Shown here piece after piece: positions 1 through 10,799 of a stretch of 64,000 nucleotides of DNA; positions within the stretch are counted from its first letter, which is position 1, and the number at the start of each line of letters is the position of its first letter. A model generated the notes under the pieces. That model had not been told where the DNA came from. It saw only the letters and a program-made list of their open reading frames with translations, and did not search any database. The DNA comes from Sebastes aleutianus. Lineage: Eukaryota; Chordata; Actinopteri; Perciformes; Sebastidae. The position numbers and the translations under genes are program-made. The DNA is taken from positions 13,053,861-13,117,860 of the forward strand of contig CAKAKS010000066.1 of the NCBI GenBank assembly GCA_916700875.1, given 5' to 3'.

Positions 1-349
1 TGTTCTGCTCATACATGATCATCATCAGCCATCTGTCAGTTGTACACAAACATCAAATGTTTATGTATAGATGTATCCAAGATATAGACAAATAAGGAAC
101 ATTAAAACTATTTACTATGAAATTCTCAACTTTACCTGCCACATTCTCTACTTTACAAGATGTGTTTTTTGTGGATTGGCATTGCATTTCCTTTGTTTGA
201 GTGTAATTTTGAACCTCACAATTCAAGAAATTCCCTTTTAAAATGTACTTTTAATTCCAACAATGTAAGTATCTTGTACATAACTGCTTTGTGTAGTCTG
301 AAATGCCAACATCCTCACCCAGTGTCCTTGTGTTTTCACTTGTCCTCAG
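1..349 (+). other. stx2: Intron of stx2 (partial, upstream part outside window)
   Basis: AT-rich sequence leading into the acceptor AG at 348-349. It is inferred to be intron because the exon that follows starts in the middle of the syntaxin open frame. No repeat or second gene was recognised here. Confidence 0.7.
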
Positions 350-458
350 CACACGGTGCTGTCCAGGAAGTTTGTGGAGGTCATGACTCAGTACAATGAG
401 ACTCAAGTGTCCTTTCGGGAGAGAAGCAAAGGAAGGATCCAGAGACAGCTGGAGATAA
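350..458 (+). CDS. stx2: Syntaxin-2, exon spanning the end of Habc and the linker (partial gene, 3' part only)
   Basis: Syntaxin-2 is a plasma-membrane Qa-SNARE acting in exocytosis; the mammalian protein is also called epimorphin. The exon starts after the AG at 348-349 and ends before GTAAGT at 459. It is 109 nt, phase 0 in and phase 1 out. It reads HTVLSRKFVEVMTQYNETQ, then a stretch containing FRERSKGRIQRQLEI, which is a hallmark of neuronal/epithelial-type syntaxins just before the SNARE domain. The next exon at 4351 completes the split Thr codon. All exons for the N-peptide and the first helices of Habc lie upstream of this window, so the start codon and promoter are not visible. Paralogues stx1 and stx3 share this exon; the choice of stx2 rests on the following exons. 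Family assignment is very secure, paralogue assignment somewhat less so. Confidence 0.93.
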
Positions 459-2434
459 GTAAGTGAAAAATAATGGACTCCCTGAACCCTCAGTAGTCTT
501 TGAAGCTTCATAATGAATGTAAATTGCTACCGCAAACAGGAAATAGTCTCTTTTTTTAAACACGCGTCAATGGCTTGAATTCGGTTGCACGGTCAAGATG
601 TGTAAATGTAGAGATAAAAGGGTGACAAATAAAACCTTGAAGCTGTGTCAGGACAGGATCCAGGAAACAGACTGCACCGGTTTCCTCTGTACACTAAACT
701 GTTGATAAACACACAAGCCACAGGGCAGGATTTTCTTTTTACAGGTTTCTTCAAGGTGTCAGGGTTCTCTTTTGCACAAACCAAAGATCACATCCAAACA
801 CCCGATTTTGTGAGTTTTGATAGAACTTAAATGAACAGTAGTTGTAGTAGTAGTGCAGTGGCCATTTGTCGGAAAAATCAAAATCAAACTTAAATCAAAG
901 GGCCACTGATGCACCATGGGTATGTGGTGTATGCAGGCAAAAGAGTCCATTGTCCATGCAAAATGTGTGTGTTTCTGATGATTTATTTATCCGAAAAAGC
1001 AAGCAAACACGGATGTAGCTGCCTCTCTTGTTCTGGAAAAAAAACATAAGCCCCCCCAGATGCATGCTGGTCCTACCTGCATACCTTCCTATATAACTGC
1101 GGGTGCCCACAGTTTTTACCCAATTCATAAACAAAAGAAAACAAAATATTAATTATGCAAAAAAAAAAAATACAGGCTACTAAACAAGACAACAAGTAAC
1201 TAGCAAAATAAAATGATCACAAATCAAATCTAAATAAAGTAAACATCTAGAATAATCCAAACAATACTACTTATTATTAGTAAAACAACAACTCAATACT
1301 AACAAGAAATGAATAGCTCCTACAAGAATAGAATATACAATAGAGCACAAACCGGTTGTATAAAGATACATTACTGGCAAGAGTTAGCTTCTGGCAAACC
1401 AGAATGAATGAAAATGTGGCGTACAGCACAAAATAATACAATATACAGTGTAAATAAGTATATACTGTAGGTGTATTAGTATTCATTGAAGCTTATAACT
1501 TGTGCTAAGTGTGTTTATTTTTGCAACCAGACCTCTTGATATTTTCCACCATTTTCAGAGGAGCATGTTTGGTCATCTCTGTTCAGAATCACAGTGACAA
1601 ACAAATGCAAAGAGGGTGTGTATCAGGTGCATCATTGTATAATGCACATGAGTAACACGACACAATAGTGAAAAGAAAAAAAAATAGCACTATCTCTCAC
1701 GGTCCCTGCGGCCGGCATTAATGAGAGGCCCTAGTTCTCCACGCTGCAGACGGAAGAGCCTGATACTGGAGACGCCTCGTTGTGTTTGCGTTGCCCGGGA
1801 AACAGCCAGAGGGCTCGGCGACCTGCGCAACAGTAGTTCACCTGTCTTTGACACGGCCACACATACCTCGGCCTGTGTGGACGTCGTGGACTTAACAACA
1901 TTTATTTACATCACTCAGAAGTGATACTTATTTTTGCTTGGTGTATGTTGATGAGTGTGAGTGCGGTGTGTGTTTTGTTGTGTTTGGCTCTGGCTCTCTG
2001 GGGAGTTGCAAAAGGTGTGTGACATACAGTAAAGCACCTGCACAGAGAGCTGCCTCTCCAGGGAGGGTGTTGTACAACAGGAGGCATGGCTCCAGGAAAA
2101 GAAAGCTTTCTGTTTATAGAGTTTCAGCAGCTGTTTTTCTCTGTGAGGCTTCCTTTGTTCCTCAGACACTTCTAATCTTAGTCACAAATACAACCCATAT
2201 CCGTGAAGAAACTGAAAACCACAGCAGGAGCCGAGACATTGAATTAGTCCACTGATAGATGCTTTGTAAACAACTGTTGCACTGAGATTTGAAGTTTAAT
2301 TGCAGCTATCTTTTGCTATCAATGTTTAGCACTCAAAATGTGTCAGTATTATGACACCACAAGTCATTTGGTTCTTAAAAACATGTTAACAAAAGACTTC
2401 AGTAGCAATCCTCAGTGTGCCTTATTTTTTTTTG
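459..2434 (+). other. Intron of stx2, 5' part
   Basis: No coding signal or RNA gene was recognised. The sequence is AT-rich with short A and T runs. Around 1700-1900 it is locally richer in GC, but no conserved reading frame or splice pair was found. Short open stretches on both strands have no syntaxin or other family character. Confidence 0.5.
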
Positions 2435-3310
2435 GTCTAGTCAGAAATCAGAAATAAACATGAAATAATTAATTAATTGATGTATTGAAATACATTGTGA
2501 AAGTTTATAAGGGTTTAGAACATTATGATTGAAGTATACGATGGCCATTCCGATGCTCACTTATGTCTCATCAATTGTTGCAGCAATTTGTGGGTTGATT
2601 CCATTTGTTACAAACATTTAGTGCTAAATATAACCATTTTTACTTAATAAAAATGATCAAAAATCCCTCCAAATTACCTCATTAAGACACCAAGACCCTG
2701 AGGAACATCATAGAAAAAGCTATGCTGTGATTTGGTGTCAAAATCTTTTGACATTTGGAGATTTCTGCAAGAATTGCATTTTCAGCGATTGCAGTCACAG
2801 ATCACTTCTGTTCTGGAAACAGCTCAGAAACCCCCTTATTGTCAATCTAGCTAGGAAAGCCCACCAATCCTCTGAATGCCCTAGGTCTCTAGTTTGTAGT
2901 TGTAAAGTTTCATGAGGCTGTGATTATCCTAGAGGTCACCACAGGTCATTTTATACAGTGACGTCAAATTTCAAAAATGGTCTCACTACAATGAAATGGC
3001 TACTATGGGGACTAACATCATCACACATGAATACAATTAGGCTCATTGGATCCACAAGAGTTTCAGCTTTGGAGTCATATCCAATTTATGCAATTCCAAG
3101 ACTGATTGGAAAATGTGCATTCCAAAATCTACATCATTACAAAAGACACGCCATGTCACAACTCCATAATTCTGTTAGTATGCCTTACTTTAACGCTGTC
3201 AAAGACATTATCCATTTTTTTTTTCATTCGAATGAAGTCTTAATTGGTTGTTTCATTAAACAATACATCTCTCACTACTTGGGGGAAAAGTCAGCATTGT
3301 GTCATTGAGA
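2435..3310 (+). repeat. Interspersed repeat, family A (copy 1 of 3)
   Basis: The segment recurs with substitutions at 34535-34920 and 46470-47145. A shared landmark is the string around cccccttattgtcaatct, followed by text on tctctagtttgt and a run through atcctagaggtcaccacagg. The copies share order and orientation over several hundred bases, which marks a dispersed element rather than a tandem array. No transposase or reverse-transcriptase coding was recognised, so the class is unknown. The element lies in an stx2 intron in sense orientation. Confidence 0.8.
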
Positions 3311-3818
3311 CATTATTTTCCTGTCAGCTCAATCGATGGAGCTACAATGAAGCTTCTTCTCCTCACACAGCGGGCTTTATGCACAGCAGCCTCACAACAC
3401 TGACAGACTAATGTATTATTACCCTGGAATTAAGCACTCAACAGTAGCCTATACATTGTACCAAGGCTAAGCAGACACATTTACATTCTTTATATCAGTG
3501 CAACACTTACTACTCTGTGAGTTTTTGTCTATTAAATGTCAGAGTTGTGTTTTTATTGGTTTGAAAACATGCTACAAGAATGACGAACACAAGTCCCTAA
3601 TTACAACAGGGTGCGTCAGATAATCAATCTTTTAGACATAGACAGCTGTTTAAATCCATAACCAAATGTTAGGCGGAACTAGTCTTCTGATAAATAATGG
3701 ATCAAGAGTCAATCTGTCTACTGGCCTTCCATATTTTATTAACAGATACTGAATCTAAGGTCCAGAGCCTGAATAAAAGGGCATGAGTAGGAGTGGTGTC
3801 ATATTCAATCTCAGTACT

Positions 3819-4085
3819 CTGTGGCACAGTGGTGCAGTGGTAGCATTATCCGCTCGCAGGAAGATGGTCCCGGGTTTGATCCCTGGTCATCTCTGTGGAG
3901 TTTGCATGTTCTCCTTGTGTTTGCGTGGGTTTCCTCTGGGTTCCCCAGTTTCCTCCCAGCACCAAAACATGTACCAGGAAGGGCATCCGGTGTAAAAAAA
4001 CAAATCAAATATGCGGATCATAAAGTCAGATCTCAGATGATCCACTGTGGCGACCCCTAACGGGAGCAAAGACAAACGACTCAAT
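3819..4085 (+). mobile_element. tRNA-derived SINE of the V-SINE/DANA type
   Basis: The 5' part (about 3821-3890) is tRNA-like, with an A-box-like stretch ggtgcagtggtagca and a B-box-like stretch gggtttgatccctgg. It is followed by the body typical of fish V-SINE/DANA elements, with gtttgcatgttctcc, cgtgggtttcctctggg and aagggcatccggtgt. The tail carries gtggcgacccctaacggga. The order matches fish SINEs known from memory. It lies in the sense direction within the stx2 intron before the exon at 4351. It has no open reading frame, as expected; the overlapping ORFs on both strands are chance translations of the SINE. Confidence 0.88.
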
Positions 4086-4350
4086 TTTCTCCCAACAAGC
4101 TATCAGGAGCTGCAGCTTTTTCAGTATAAAATCTTCACAGGCCTGTAAATGATATCTTATTTTCTCAAATTTCAGAAACTGCATCATGGGTGTTTTGGAT
4201 CTACAATTTATTCATTCAAAAAAAGTCCCGATGTGCAATCAGAGACATCTTTAGACCCAGCATCCAGTCATTACAAAACACTTCATATATAAACAGGACA
4301 TAGGTTTGGTTCATTGCTGGATAATCATTGCCTGCTATTTATTATTTTAG

Positions 4351-4424
4351 CTGGAAGAGTGACCACCAATGAAGAACTAGAAGGCATGCTAGAAAGTGGA
4401 AATCCATCCATCTTCACATCTGAT
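4351..4424 (+). CDS. stx2: Syntaxin-2, exon at the start of the SNARE region
   Basis: The acceptor ttattattttag ends at 4350 and the donor GTAAGT starts at 4425. The exon is 74 nt, phase 1 in and phase 0 out, which fits the preceding exon exactly. It encodes (T)GRVTTNEELEGMLESGNP followed by SIFTSD. The acidic EELEGMLESG segment sits at the linker-to-SNARE transition in all Qa plasma-membrane syntaxins. The final IFTSD, continuing as IISDSQ in the next exon, is typical of syntaxin-2; from memory, syntaxin-1 and -3 differ at these positions. Confidence 0.94.
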
Positions 4425-4639
4425 GTAAGTGTTGTCATGCTTTACTGAGCAGCATACTGTTATTGCCGTGTTAAAAGCTGTTACTGCCATCTAGTGGTGG
4501 AGGAGGGGTAAATCATATGGGGTGGGGTAGGGTGCTGCCAGGCCTTTTTTTAATTAATTTACACACACACAGCTGGGAACATTTGTCTGGTGTTTTTGGA
4601 TGAATTATTTGACCTTGTCTCTCTATCTTTCTCCCACAG

Positions 4640-4777
4640 ATCATTTCTGATTCCCAGATCACACGTCAGGCCCTAAATGAGATCGAGTCACGACACCAAG
4701 ACATCATGCGTCTGGAGTCGAGCATCAGAGAGCTCCACGCGATGTTCATGGACATGGCGATGCTGGTAGAAACTCAG
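4640..4777 (+). CDS. stx2: Syntaxin-2, central SNARE-motif exon including the zero-layer glutamine
   Basis: The exon is 138 nt, phase 0 to 0, between cccacag (ending 4639) and GTAACA (from 4778). It reads IISDSQITRQALNEIESRHQ, then DIMRLESSIRELHAMFMDMA, then MLVETQ. The heptad pattern of the SNARE helix is intact. The last codon (4775-4777) is Gln in the VETQ|GDM context, corresponding to the ionic zero-layer Gln that defines Q-SNAREs. The run IISDSQITRQALNEIESRH is the strongest evidence for stx2 over stx1 or stx3. No frameshift or missing core residue is seen. Confidence 0.96.
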
Positions 4778-4943
4778 GTAACAGCTACATCTAATTGGAA
4801 AAGTTCATAAGTAAAATTTACTCTGTAAAAAATGTAGTCTTATTAGTCAATGTCTGATAGCATCTAATTTGTGTACCAGTATGTAGCCACAATGTTTCTT
4901 TACTAATACTAACAAGACAAAATTGTGATTGTGTCATTTACAG

Positions 4944-5054
4944 GGGGATATGGTCAACAACATTGAGAATAATGTCTCCAATGCAGCCGAATACATTTGT
5001 AGTGCAAAAGAAGAGACCAAAAAAGCAGTGAGATACCAGAAAAAATCCCGACGG
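4944..5054 (+). CDS. stx2: Syntaxin-2, C-terminal SNARE-motif exon and basic juxtamembrane segment
   Basis: The acceptor tcatttacag ends at 4943 and the donor GTATGT starts at 5055. The exon is 111 nt (37 codons), phase 0 to 0. It encodes GDMVNNIENNVSNAAEYICS followed by AKEETKKAVRYQKKSRR. The first part is the C-terminal half of the SNARE helix. KKSRR is the polybasic juxtamembrane segment that, in the family, contacts acidic phospholipids. The phase-0 end lets either of two downstream exons (5749 or 6019) be joined in frame. Confidence 0.95.
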
Positions 5055-5155
5055 GTATGTGCTCCTTTCTAATTCTGTGTTGCTAAATTGTCACCAATAA
5101 AAACATTTGTAAATGTAAACTATACAAGATATCAAAGTCACATGTGACCACTTAA

Positions 5156-5658
5156 AGAGGACCTATTATGCTTTTGTGCTTTTTCCCCTTTCCTTAAGTG
5201 TGTTATATAGTTTTCTTGTGCTTAAGTTACAAAGCCCAAAGTCCACACCAAAGGGAGTTATTCTCCCCCACAGAAAAACTGCTTCTGAACTGCCTGAAGT
5301 CCCGCCTTTTCTTTCGTAACATGGTGATGTCACCAAGTAACACATTACAAAACATTATTTGCATAATACCTGCCTAGCGGCTAGTTTGCACACCCTCAAA
5401 CAAAGCTAGTCTGAGCGGAGCTGGAGCGGAGTCTGAAGAGTTTGGTTCAGTTGACCAATCACAGCAGTGGACCAGCTGACCAATCAGAGCAGAGAGGGGT
5501 GGTTGGGGTGGAGCTCAAACAAAGCGTTTCAGACAGCAGTTGAAAAGAGGTGCTGCAGCACAGCCGGTATAAGAAAAATAAAGTGTTTTTTGAACTTTAA
5601 AGCGTGTAAACATGTTCTTGTAGAAACCCAAAACACAAGTATGCATAATAGGTCCTCT
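5156..5658 (+). mobile_element. TTAA-flanked inverted-repeat element (MITE), copy 1
   Basis: It is bounded by TTAA at 5152-5155 and 5659-5662. The ends are perfect inverted repeats: agaggacctattatgc at the left and its exact complement at the right, so with the TTAA the match is 20 of 20 bases. There is no coding capacity. TTAA target duplications are characteristic of the piggyBac and Kolobok superfamilies; which one this belongs to cannot be decided here. A second near-full copy is at 54151-54680 and a reversed fragment is near 37419-37570. The element lies inside the stx2 intron upstream of the transmembrane exons. Confidence 0.88.
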
Positions 5659-5748
5659 TTAAAACTACTATATGAATCGATTTATAGTCTTTTTAGTGGT
5701 ACCCTACTTCAATGAATTTCAAATAACACCCTCTTCTTCACTTGGCAG

Positions 5749-5844
5749 AAATACATTATCATCGCCTTTGCTCTGTTGATCCTGCTTGCTGTCATTGCAC
5801 TAATTGTTGGCCTGTCTGTTGGACTAACCAAACCCCCTGTGTGA
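5749..5844 (+). CDS. stx2: Syntaxin-2, alternative C-terminal exon 1: transmembrane tail ending LTKPPV
   Basis: It follows the acceptor cttggcag (ending 5748) in phase 0 and runs to TGA at 5842-5844. It encodes KYIIIAFALLILLAVIALIV followed by GLSVGLTKPPV, a single hydrophobic membrane anchor with a short extracytoplasmic tail. The IIIA...IALIVGLSVG pattern resembles the syntaxin-2 isoform tail ending IIGLSVGK known from mammals (from memory). The exon itself may end at 5868, because CTGAG|GTAACA follows the stop. If so, the stop lies only 24 nt before that junction, too close to trigger nonsense-mediated decay by the usual rule. Skipping this exon would join 5054 to 6019 in frame. Confidence 0.92.
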   Translation, partial: KYIIIAFALLILLAVIALIVGLSVGLTKPPV

Positions 5845-6018
5845 GAACTACTGTGATTACCGCCTGAGGTAACACTTCATCCACAACATCCATCCCTTAA
5901 ACACAACATTCATTCATCCATTCATCTGTATATCCAGGAATTCATTCACTCGTTTCGCCGTTGAATGGTTTAAACAGGATATGTAACGCAGTTGTCTCTT
6001 TCCTTCTCTTTCTGACAG

Positions 6019-6099
6019 AAACTACTCGGCCTTGCCATGTGTGGGGTCGCAGGTTTACTCCTTTTACTCATCATAATAGTCGGAGTCTTTGAGTCGTGA
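6019..6099 (+). CDS. stx2: Syntaxin-2, alternative C-terminal exon 2: second transmembrane tail ending GVFES
   Basis: The acceptor ctttctgacag ends at 6018 behind a good pyrimidine tract. In phase 0 the exon reads KLLGLAMCGVAGLLLLLIII followed by VGVFES and TGA at 6097-6099. It is a second complete membrane anchor beginning with Lys, like the exon at 5749, and it fits the same upstream donor at 5055. Mammalian STX2 also makes alternative transmembrane tails by choice of the 3' exon (from memory), so this is most likely a real alternative end rather than only 3' UTR. A Cys in the anchor is a possible palmitoylation site. No transcript evidence is available here. Confidence 0.85.
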   Translation, partial: KLLGLAMCGVAGLLLLLIIIVGVFES

Positions 6100-6160
6100 G
6101 TCACCCCCTCACAGCAGTCAGCTGTAGGCCGCTCAGCTTCATAATAAAGACAATAACAAG
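6100..6160 (+). terminator. stx2: stx2 3' UTR with proximal polyadenylation signal
   Basis: A canonical AATAAA lies at 6143-6148, about 45 bases after the distal stop codon. It is a candidate proximal poly(A) signal. The 3' UTR may extend further: the sequence to about 7500 is AT-rich with further weak A-rich signals, so a longer transcript cannot be excluded. Confidence 0.5.
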
Positions 6161-6434
6161 TCATTCACTATCCGACAGCATTACAGAGAGGATCCCTTCA
6201 CTACACTGAAGTAAGTATAATGTGTGTGATCCACTTTGCACCAGTAACATCAGACCTCATGATACACTGTTCTGGAGAACAAAGCATCCTGTCAGCACAC
6301 ATCCCTTTCCCTCAGCGGTGATACAATGAACACTGACAGCACATCAGATTAATACACTGGTGTGCGTTCTGTACTGCTGCCGTTGTTTCATGTTAAGTAT
6401 CACTCTCAGACATTTCTTGGTCTAATGACTTTAA

Positions 6435-7013
6435 AGGACATTTTTGACATTTCGGGAAATAAACTTATTCGCCTTCTTGCTGAGAGTCAGATGAGAAGAT
6501 CGATACCACTCGTGCCTGTACAGTAAATATGACGCCATCACCAGCACTGGCCGATTAGCTTAGCTTAGCATAAAGACTGGAAACAGTAAAACAGCTAATT
6601 TGGCTCTGCCAAAAGTAACAAATATGGCACGTTAAGGGTTTACGGGTGTTTATGTGCCAAATTATTTCTTGGCCAGACGCAGTGACTTCCCGGAGTCTTG
6701 TTGTCATTGCAAGGTTGCCAGGCAACTAGCGGAGGCTCCAGGAGGCCACTTATCCTGGCACATGGCCCCTTGTAAAACCACAATGTGTCATTTTTACACC
6801 TCTGTTTGCATATTAAACAAACAAGATATAATATGGTAGTGTGTGAGCCTTAGAGATAATGGTAGGCTGAGCCAGGCTAGCTGTTTCCCTTTGTTCACAG
6901 TCTTTGTGCTAAGCTAAGCCAACCGGCTGCAGCTTAATATTTAACGTAGGTTACAGACATGAGAGTGCAAGAGACGTTTTCCCCAAAAGTTCAATGTACT
7001 GCCTTAATATTCA
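6435..7013 (+). mobile_element. TTAA-flanked element with long imperfect inverted repeats
   Basis: TTAA occurs at 6431-6434 and 7014-7017. The left arm (aggacatttttgacatttcg, on through the gcttagcttagcataaagac region) is the imperfect complement of the right arm (gtctttgtgctaagctaagc, on through cccaaaagttcaatgtactg). The arms are about 150 bases each, so the element can fold back. There is no coding capacity. It matches a repeat type common in fish genomes, from memory. Confidence 0.8.
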
Positions 7014-7017
7014 GAAG

Positions 7018-8110
7018 ATATTGTGACAATTGTCTTTATAAATTGATTGTATAATTTGTGTTTACATGTTCAAGTGTATGTTCTCTTGTACTTTTGTATA
7101 TGTAGGCTACTGTAATTCATGTGAATTGAATGTAAAACTCCTACAGCTCAGGAGTCCTTTAGAAAATAGTAAATTGTAAAAAAAAAAATTATATTCTACG
7201 TAAGCATTTCTTGTTAAATATTTTCTGATCAATCGAATGGAATTCATCACTTCATTGCAACCGTACACAAGTGCCTTGCTGACATTTAATATGAAACCTT
7301 AACTTATTGAATATATTATATTTATCGCGGTGTGTGATGACTGAAATATCAATTGTGAAAAAAGTCACGCTACAATGTAGGACTCTTGGATGACGTTATT
7401 TCAAGAGCACACATTTTAATTTTGATATATTTGTTCCTTGTAAGTTATTATCTTGTATTTTATATTGAAACAGAAAGTCATGTAATTAAAAGATAAAGTA
7501 TACATTTTTGTGTATTTCCTTTCATATCAAAGGTGATGAAGTTGACTTTATTTATAAATGCAGGAGCACTTTTAAATTGCAAACACGTCTGAATTTGTCA
7601 GACAGAATTAAGGTTATTTTCAGTTCTTTTAACACTCCAAACATTTGGAGGTTCAGTTTGTTTAGAGGAAAACAGAAAGAAGCAGAGGGTGCTGTTTACT
7701 TCAGGACTAATGAGCACTTTGCACAAAGCGCTTGACTTTCCGTGTAATCAACCAAACAAGATTAGTGAAGAAAGTGGAAGTAGGCCCCCGGAGGGCAAGT
7801 TCTTTTCTCTCTTTGAATTAGATCAAAGGAAACTTCTGAGGTGCACTTAGAGTGAAATGCCAGTGAATGTCCTTAAAATCTGTACACGAGGGGGGTTTTC
7901 AGGTCACCGAGCAAGACATCCTAGATGTCAAGTTGAGTGATATTATGAACTGTGATTTAACTTGGACACGGCAGGGTCATTTCTGTGGCAACGTGTAGGT
8001 GTTGGAAGCTTCGGTAAATGAGAATGTAGAAATAATATTTTGAGAGATATGGAGGGTTGTTCATTCTAATTAATGTATTTATTCATTTATTTATATGTAT
8101 TTATATATTA
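7018..8110. other. AT-rich stretch downstream of stx2, no gene recognised
   Basis: Possible extended 3' UTR followed by intergenic DNA. No splice-bounded coding exon, RNA gene or clear repeat was recognised. Short open frames near 7500-7740 have no family character. Confidence 0.4.
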
Positions 8111-8111
8111 C

Positions 8112-8400
8112 ACAAGTGGTTTTCAACCTTTTTTTGTGTGTCAAGGACCCCAAAATTGATACACATTAGGTCACGGATCCCCATTTGATAAGATTTCACT
8201 TCAGGCACCTCCATCTGAAAAGATTTTCTTTGTTACATATGATTAAAACCAGAATTATATAGTTGTCAACTACAGTTGAGGAGATAACTGTGGAGAAAGT
8301 GAAACCTATGATCAGTATAGTCACACTTATGACTCACATTGGACTCACTTCTATAGTGAATTAAAGAGTGAAAATAATCTATTCCCTCCCTAAAGGACGA
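8112..8400 (+). mobile_element. hAT-like element end (fragment)
   Basis: It starts agtggttttcaacctttttt, followed by caaggaccccaaaattgata and cacggatcccc. This resembles the conserved 5' end of many hAT elements (cagtggttcccaacctttt type). The other end and a target duplication could not be placed, so the right limit is approximate. Confidence 0.55.
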
Positions 8401-8514
8401 TGTCCCATACTGCAGTCTGTGAGAGTAGGCCTATACGCTAACTGCTGAGGGTGTATGGAGCAGGTTGGCTTACTATAATAATCCACAGAGATATGTATAA
8501 ACAGGAAGGCAATA

Positions 8515-8680
8515 CAGGCGCTCCAAAATATCAAAAAAGTAGCAACGAGGAAGAGAATATATTAAAAAGCCTTTATTTTAGTGGCTAAATCATTTAAAAA
8601 GCCAACATGTTTCGACCACTGTAGGTCTTCGTCATGCTTACAAACAAACAGACAAGGCGGATGTGGCCTCACCTATATGG
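8515..8680 (-). repeat. Retroelement-like 3' end fragment
   Basis: Read on the minus strand it contains gacgaagacctacagtggtc and gaaacatgttggctttttaa, then a run ending near ttttggagcgcctgtattgc. The 'gacgaag ... tcgaaac ... ttggc' layout is common at ends of vertebrate retroelements. The family is not certain. Confidence 0.4.
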
Positions 8681-9679
8681 ATCAACAACCAATGGGAGAC
8701 AATCACATGATCATCATAATATTACAAAATGTAAACAAAATATCAAGGAGATAACACAGAAAACATGCAATTTATGTCCTTCATAAATGAAACAACTACT
8801 TTGCAATAGAGGCTGTAAAGCAAAACATGGGAGCCTATACAGAAAAAGAAAAATATATATAATATTTACAATATTAATTATTGCTCACAGTAATAAATAT
8901 TATAAATGTTCTATATATTTTTCTTATTTTTCTACAGCCTCTGCACATTTGCACAGTTGGCATCCTTCATGTTGCATTACTGACACCTATTGGATGTAGT
9001 GTAGACCTACAGCCATGACTCGGAAACAGGTGTTATGGCAAATTGCGCTACCGCTCAGAATGAGTTGCAACACCATGTGCGCATGTGCAGTGCGCTAGCT
9101 TGTCAAGTGCAGTATATCCCCTTATATGACCAATTAAGCTTGTAAAATTAGTAAAGATTTTGAGCGAACTGTACATTTTTTGAGGAAAATCATTATTACT
9201 CTGCTATTTTGTCTACATTCATATTGATCTCCTGATCCCAGATCTGCTGAAGCTCACTCTATTATCTTTCTGTAGCCATGCTGCCTCATGTTCATAGCAG
9301 AAAGATGGAAAGATTGCAACCGCGGGAAATTCAGATGAGAGGCATGAGACTTTACTTTTAATTTTTTTTCCATTGTCAATTAACGTTATGACTTTCAAAG
9401 CAGACTATCTAGTAATCAGGAGACAATAACATGATGATATTTCATCACAAACTGACCATAAATACAGACTGTGTGTGTTCACTTCTTTAGCTTTACCTGA
9501 AGGAGACCAGCTGTGGTTGAAATGATGGCAGTCATATCCACATAAAGAAAAAGAAGTGGCGAAAAGGTAAGTTACTAGCTACTCAAATAATTTTTTTCAG
9601 GCAGTTCAAGTAGTTATTTTGATGACTACTCTTTGTTCTACTGTAACAGTACTTTTACTTGTGTAGGCTACAGTTTTGA

Positions 9680-10241
9680 CAAGGCCAACTATATCCCTTT
9701 TGGTGCCCTATAGGCGAAATTTGGATTTGGAGCCTCCCCCGCACCATCACAATGGTTTTAAGACAACAATTAAGATTTTATAAATTCATAAATAACTGTA
9801 TTTATTATAATATAAATAAACAATTGGTCCTTGATATTGTTGACTTAAAAGTGTTTAGTCAGTTTCACTATAATTTACACTTTTATTAAAGGCAGGGTTG
9901 ACGATGTTTAATTCAGTATACACTGTTTGTTATATTGGTTGAAATGGTCTTTACACCCCGACAGCGATCCATTACTTATGAGCTCTGAAAAAGGACCGGA
10001 AAAGAGCCTTCATCTGTAGCTGCTGTAATCCTGTAAAAACGTCTACCAATCACTGCCTCGCGGTCCGCTTGGAAAGAACCAATCAGATGCCTCCACGCCT
10101 CCCTGCTCGTACTCTACTCCCTGCTCGTGCACCAGCCTGAACTCAAAGCACGTCGCCACCGCAAGTTTACTGGAGAATTCAAATTTCATTTGTTACCTCA
10201 ATGCAGGAAATGAGGAAGAGCGCCTACCAACATTTAAAAAA

Positions 10242-10295
<54 letters not shown>

Positions 10296-10389
10296 ACCAT
10301 TATTATTATTTTTAGAGGGCGACCAGCGCCCCCCAGAAGGTGGCACCCTAAGCGACCGCCTATATGACTTATGCCTTAAGCCGGCCCTG
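9680..10389. mobile_element. hAT-type non-autonomous element with imperfect 8-bp target duplication
   Basis: The left end caaggccaac and the complement of the right end (cagggccggc) are inverted repeats differing only by purine transitions (7 of 10 identical). They are flanked by agttttga (9672-9679) and agttttgg (10390-10397), a 7/8 match of the 8-bp length expected for hAT. Inside are (AT)n at 10245-10292 and other repeat-like sequence near 9890-10200. No intact transposase frame is present; the open frame crossing 10201-10665 is an artefact of the microsatellite and the element end. Confidence 0.75.
10245..10292. repeat. (AT)n microsatellite
   Basis: About 24 uninterrupted AT dinucleotides within the hAT-type element. 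It accounts for the isoleucine/tyrosine run in both strands' translations. Confidence 0.97.
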
Positions 10390-10799
10390 AGTTTTGGTGC
10401 TGCTCTAGCCACCTCTTGTCACAACATGTCATCTCTCATGGACTGGCAAAGTATCGCAGCCACCAGCAGGGCGCCCAAGCCACTAAACCTACACTACTGG
10501 ATATTTGGCAAGTGGAATATTTCACTGTACAAACCCTGTTACACTCTGACTACAGTAGATCCCAAATTAGAGCCTGTGTGTACAGTTGCGTCAACTTCTC
10601 GTGTGTGTGCAGATGTAACCTTCCTGGCCTTCATTTATAAAAAGCTGCTGGAGACTCTTACATAATGAAATACAGAAGGCTGTTGGGAATGACTAAACGG
10701 GCAACAAACAAAAGAAAACAGTGAACCTCACACTGCAGCAGTCTCTCTAACTGATGCAGGAGGCGTCACATCTCGACTCTCATCGCATTTTGAAGGCGG

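Noticed and set aside
3821..3890. Free-standing tRNA gene
   Set aside because: The tRNA-like boxes are followed directly by a SINE body; no complete cloverleaf with acceptor stem is visible.
10201..10665. 154-codon open frame with poly Ile-Tyr
   Set aside because: It is created by the (AT)n microsatellite and the end of a hAT-type element, not a gene.
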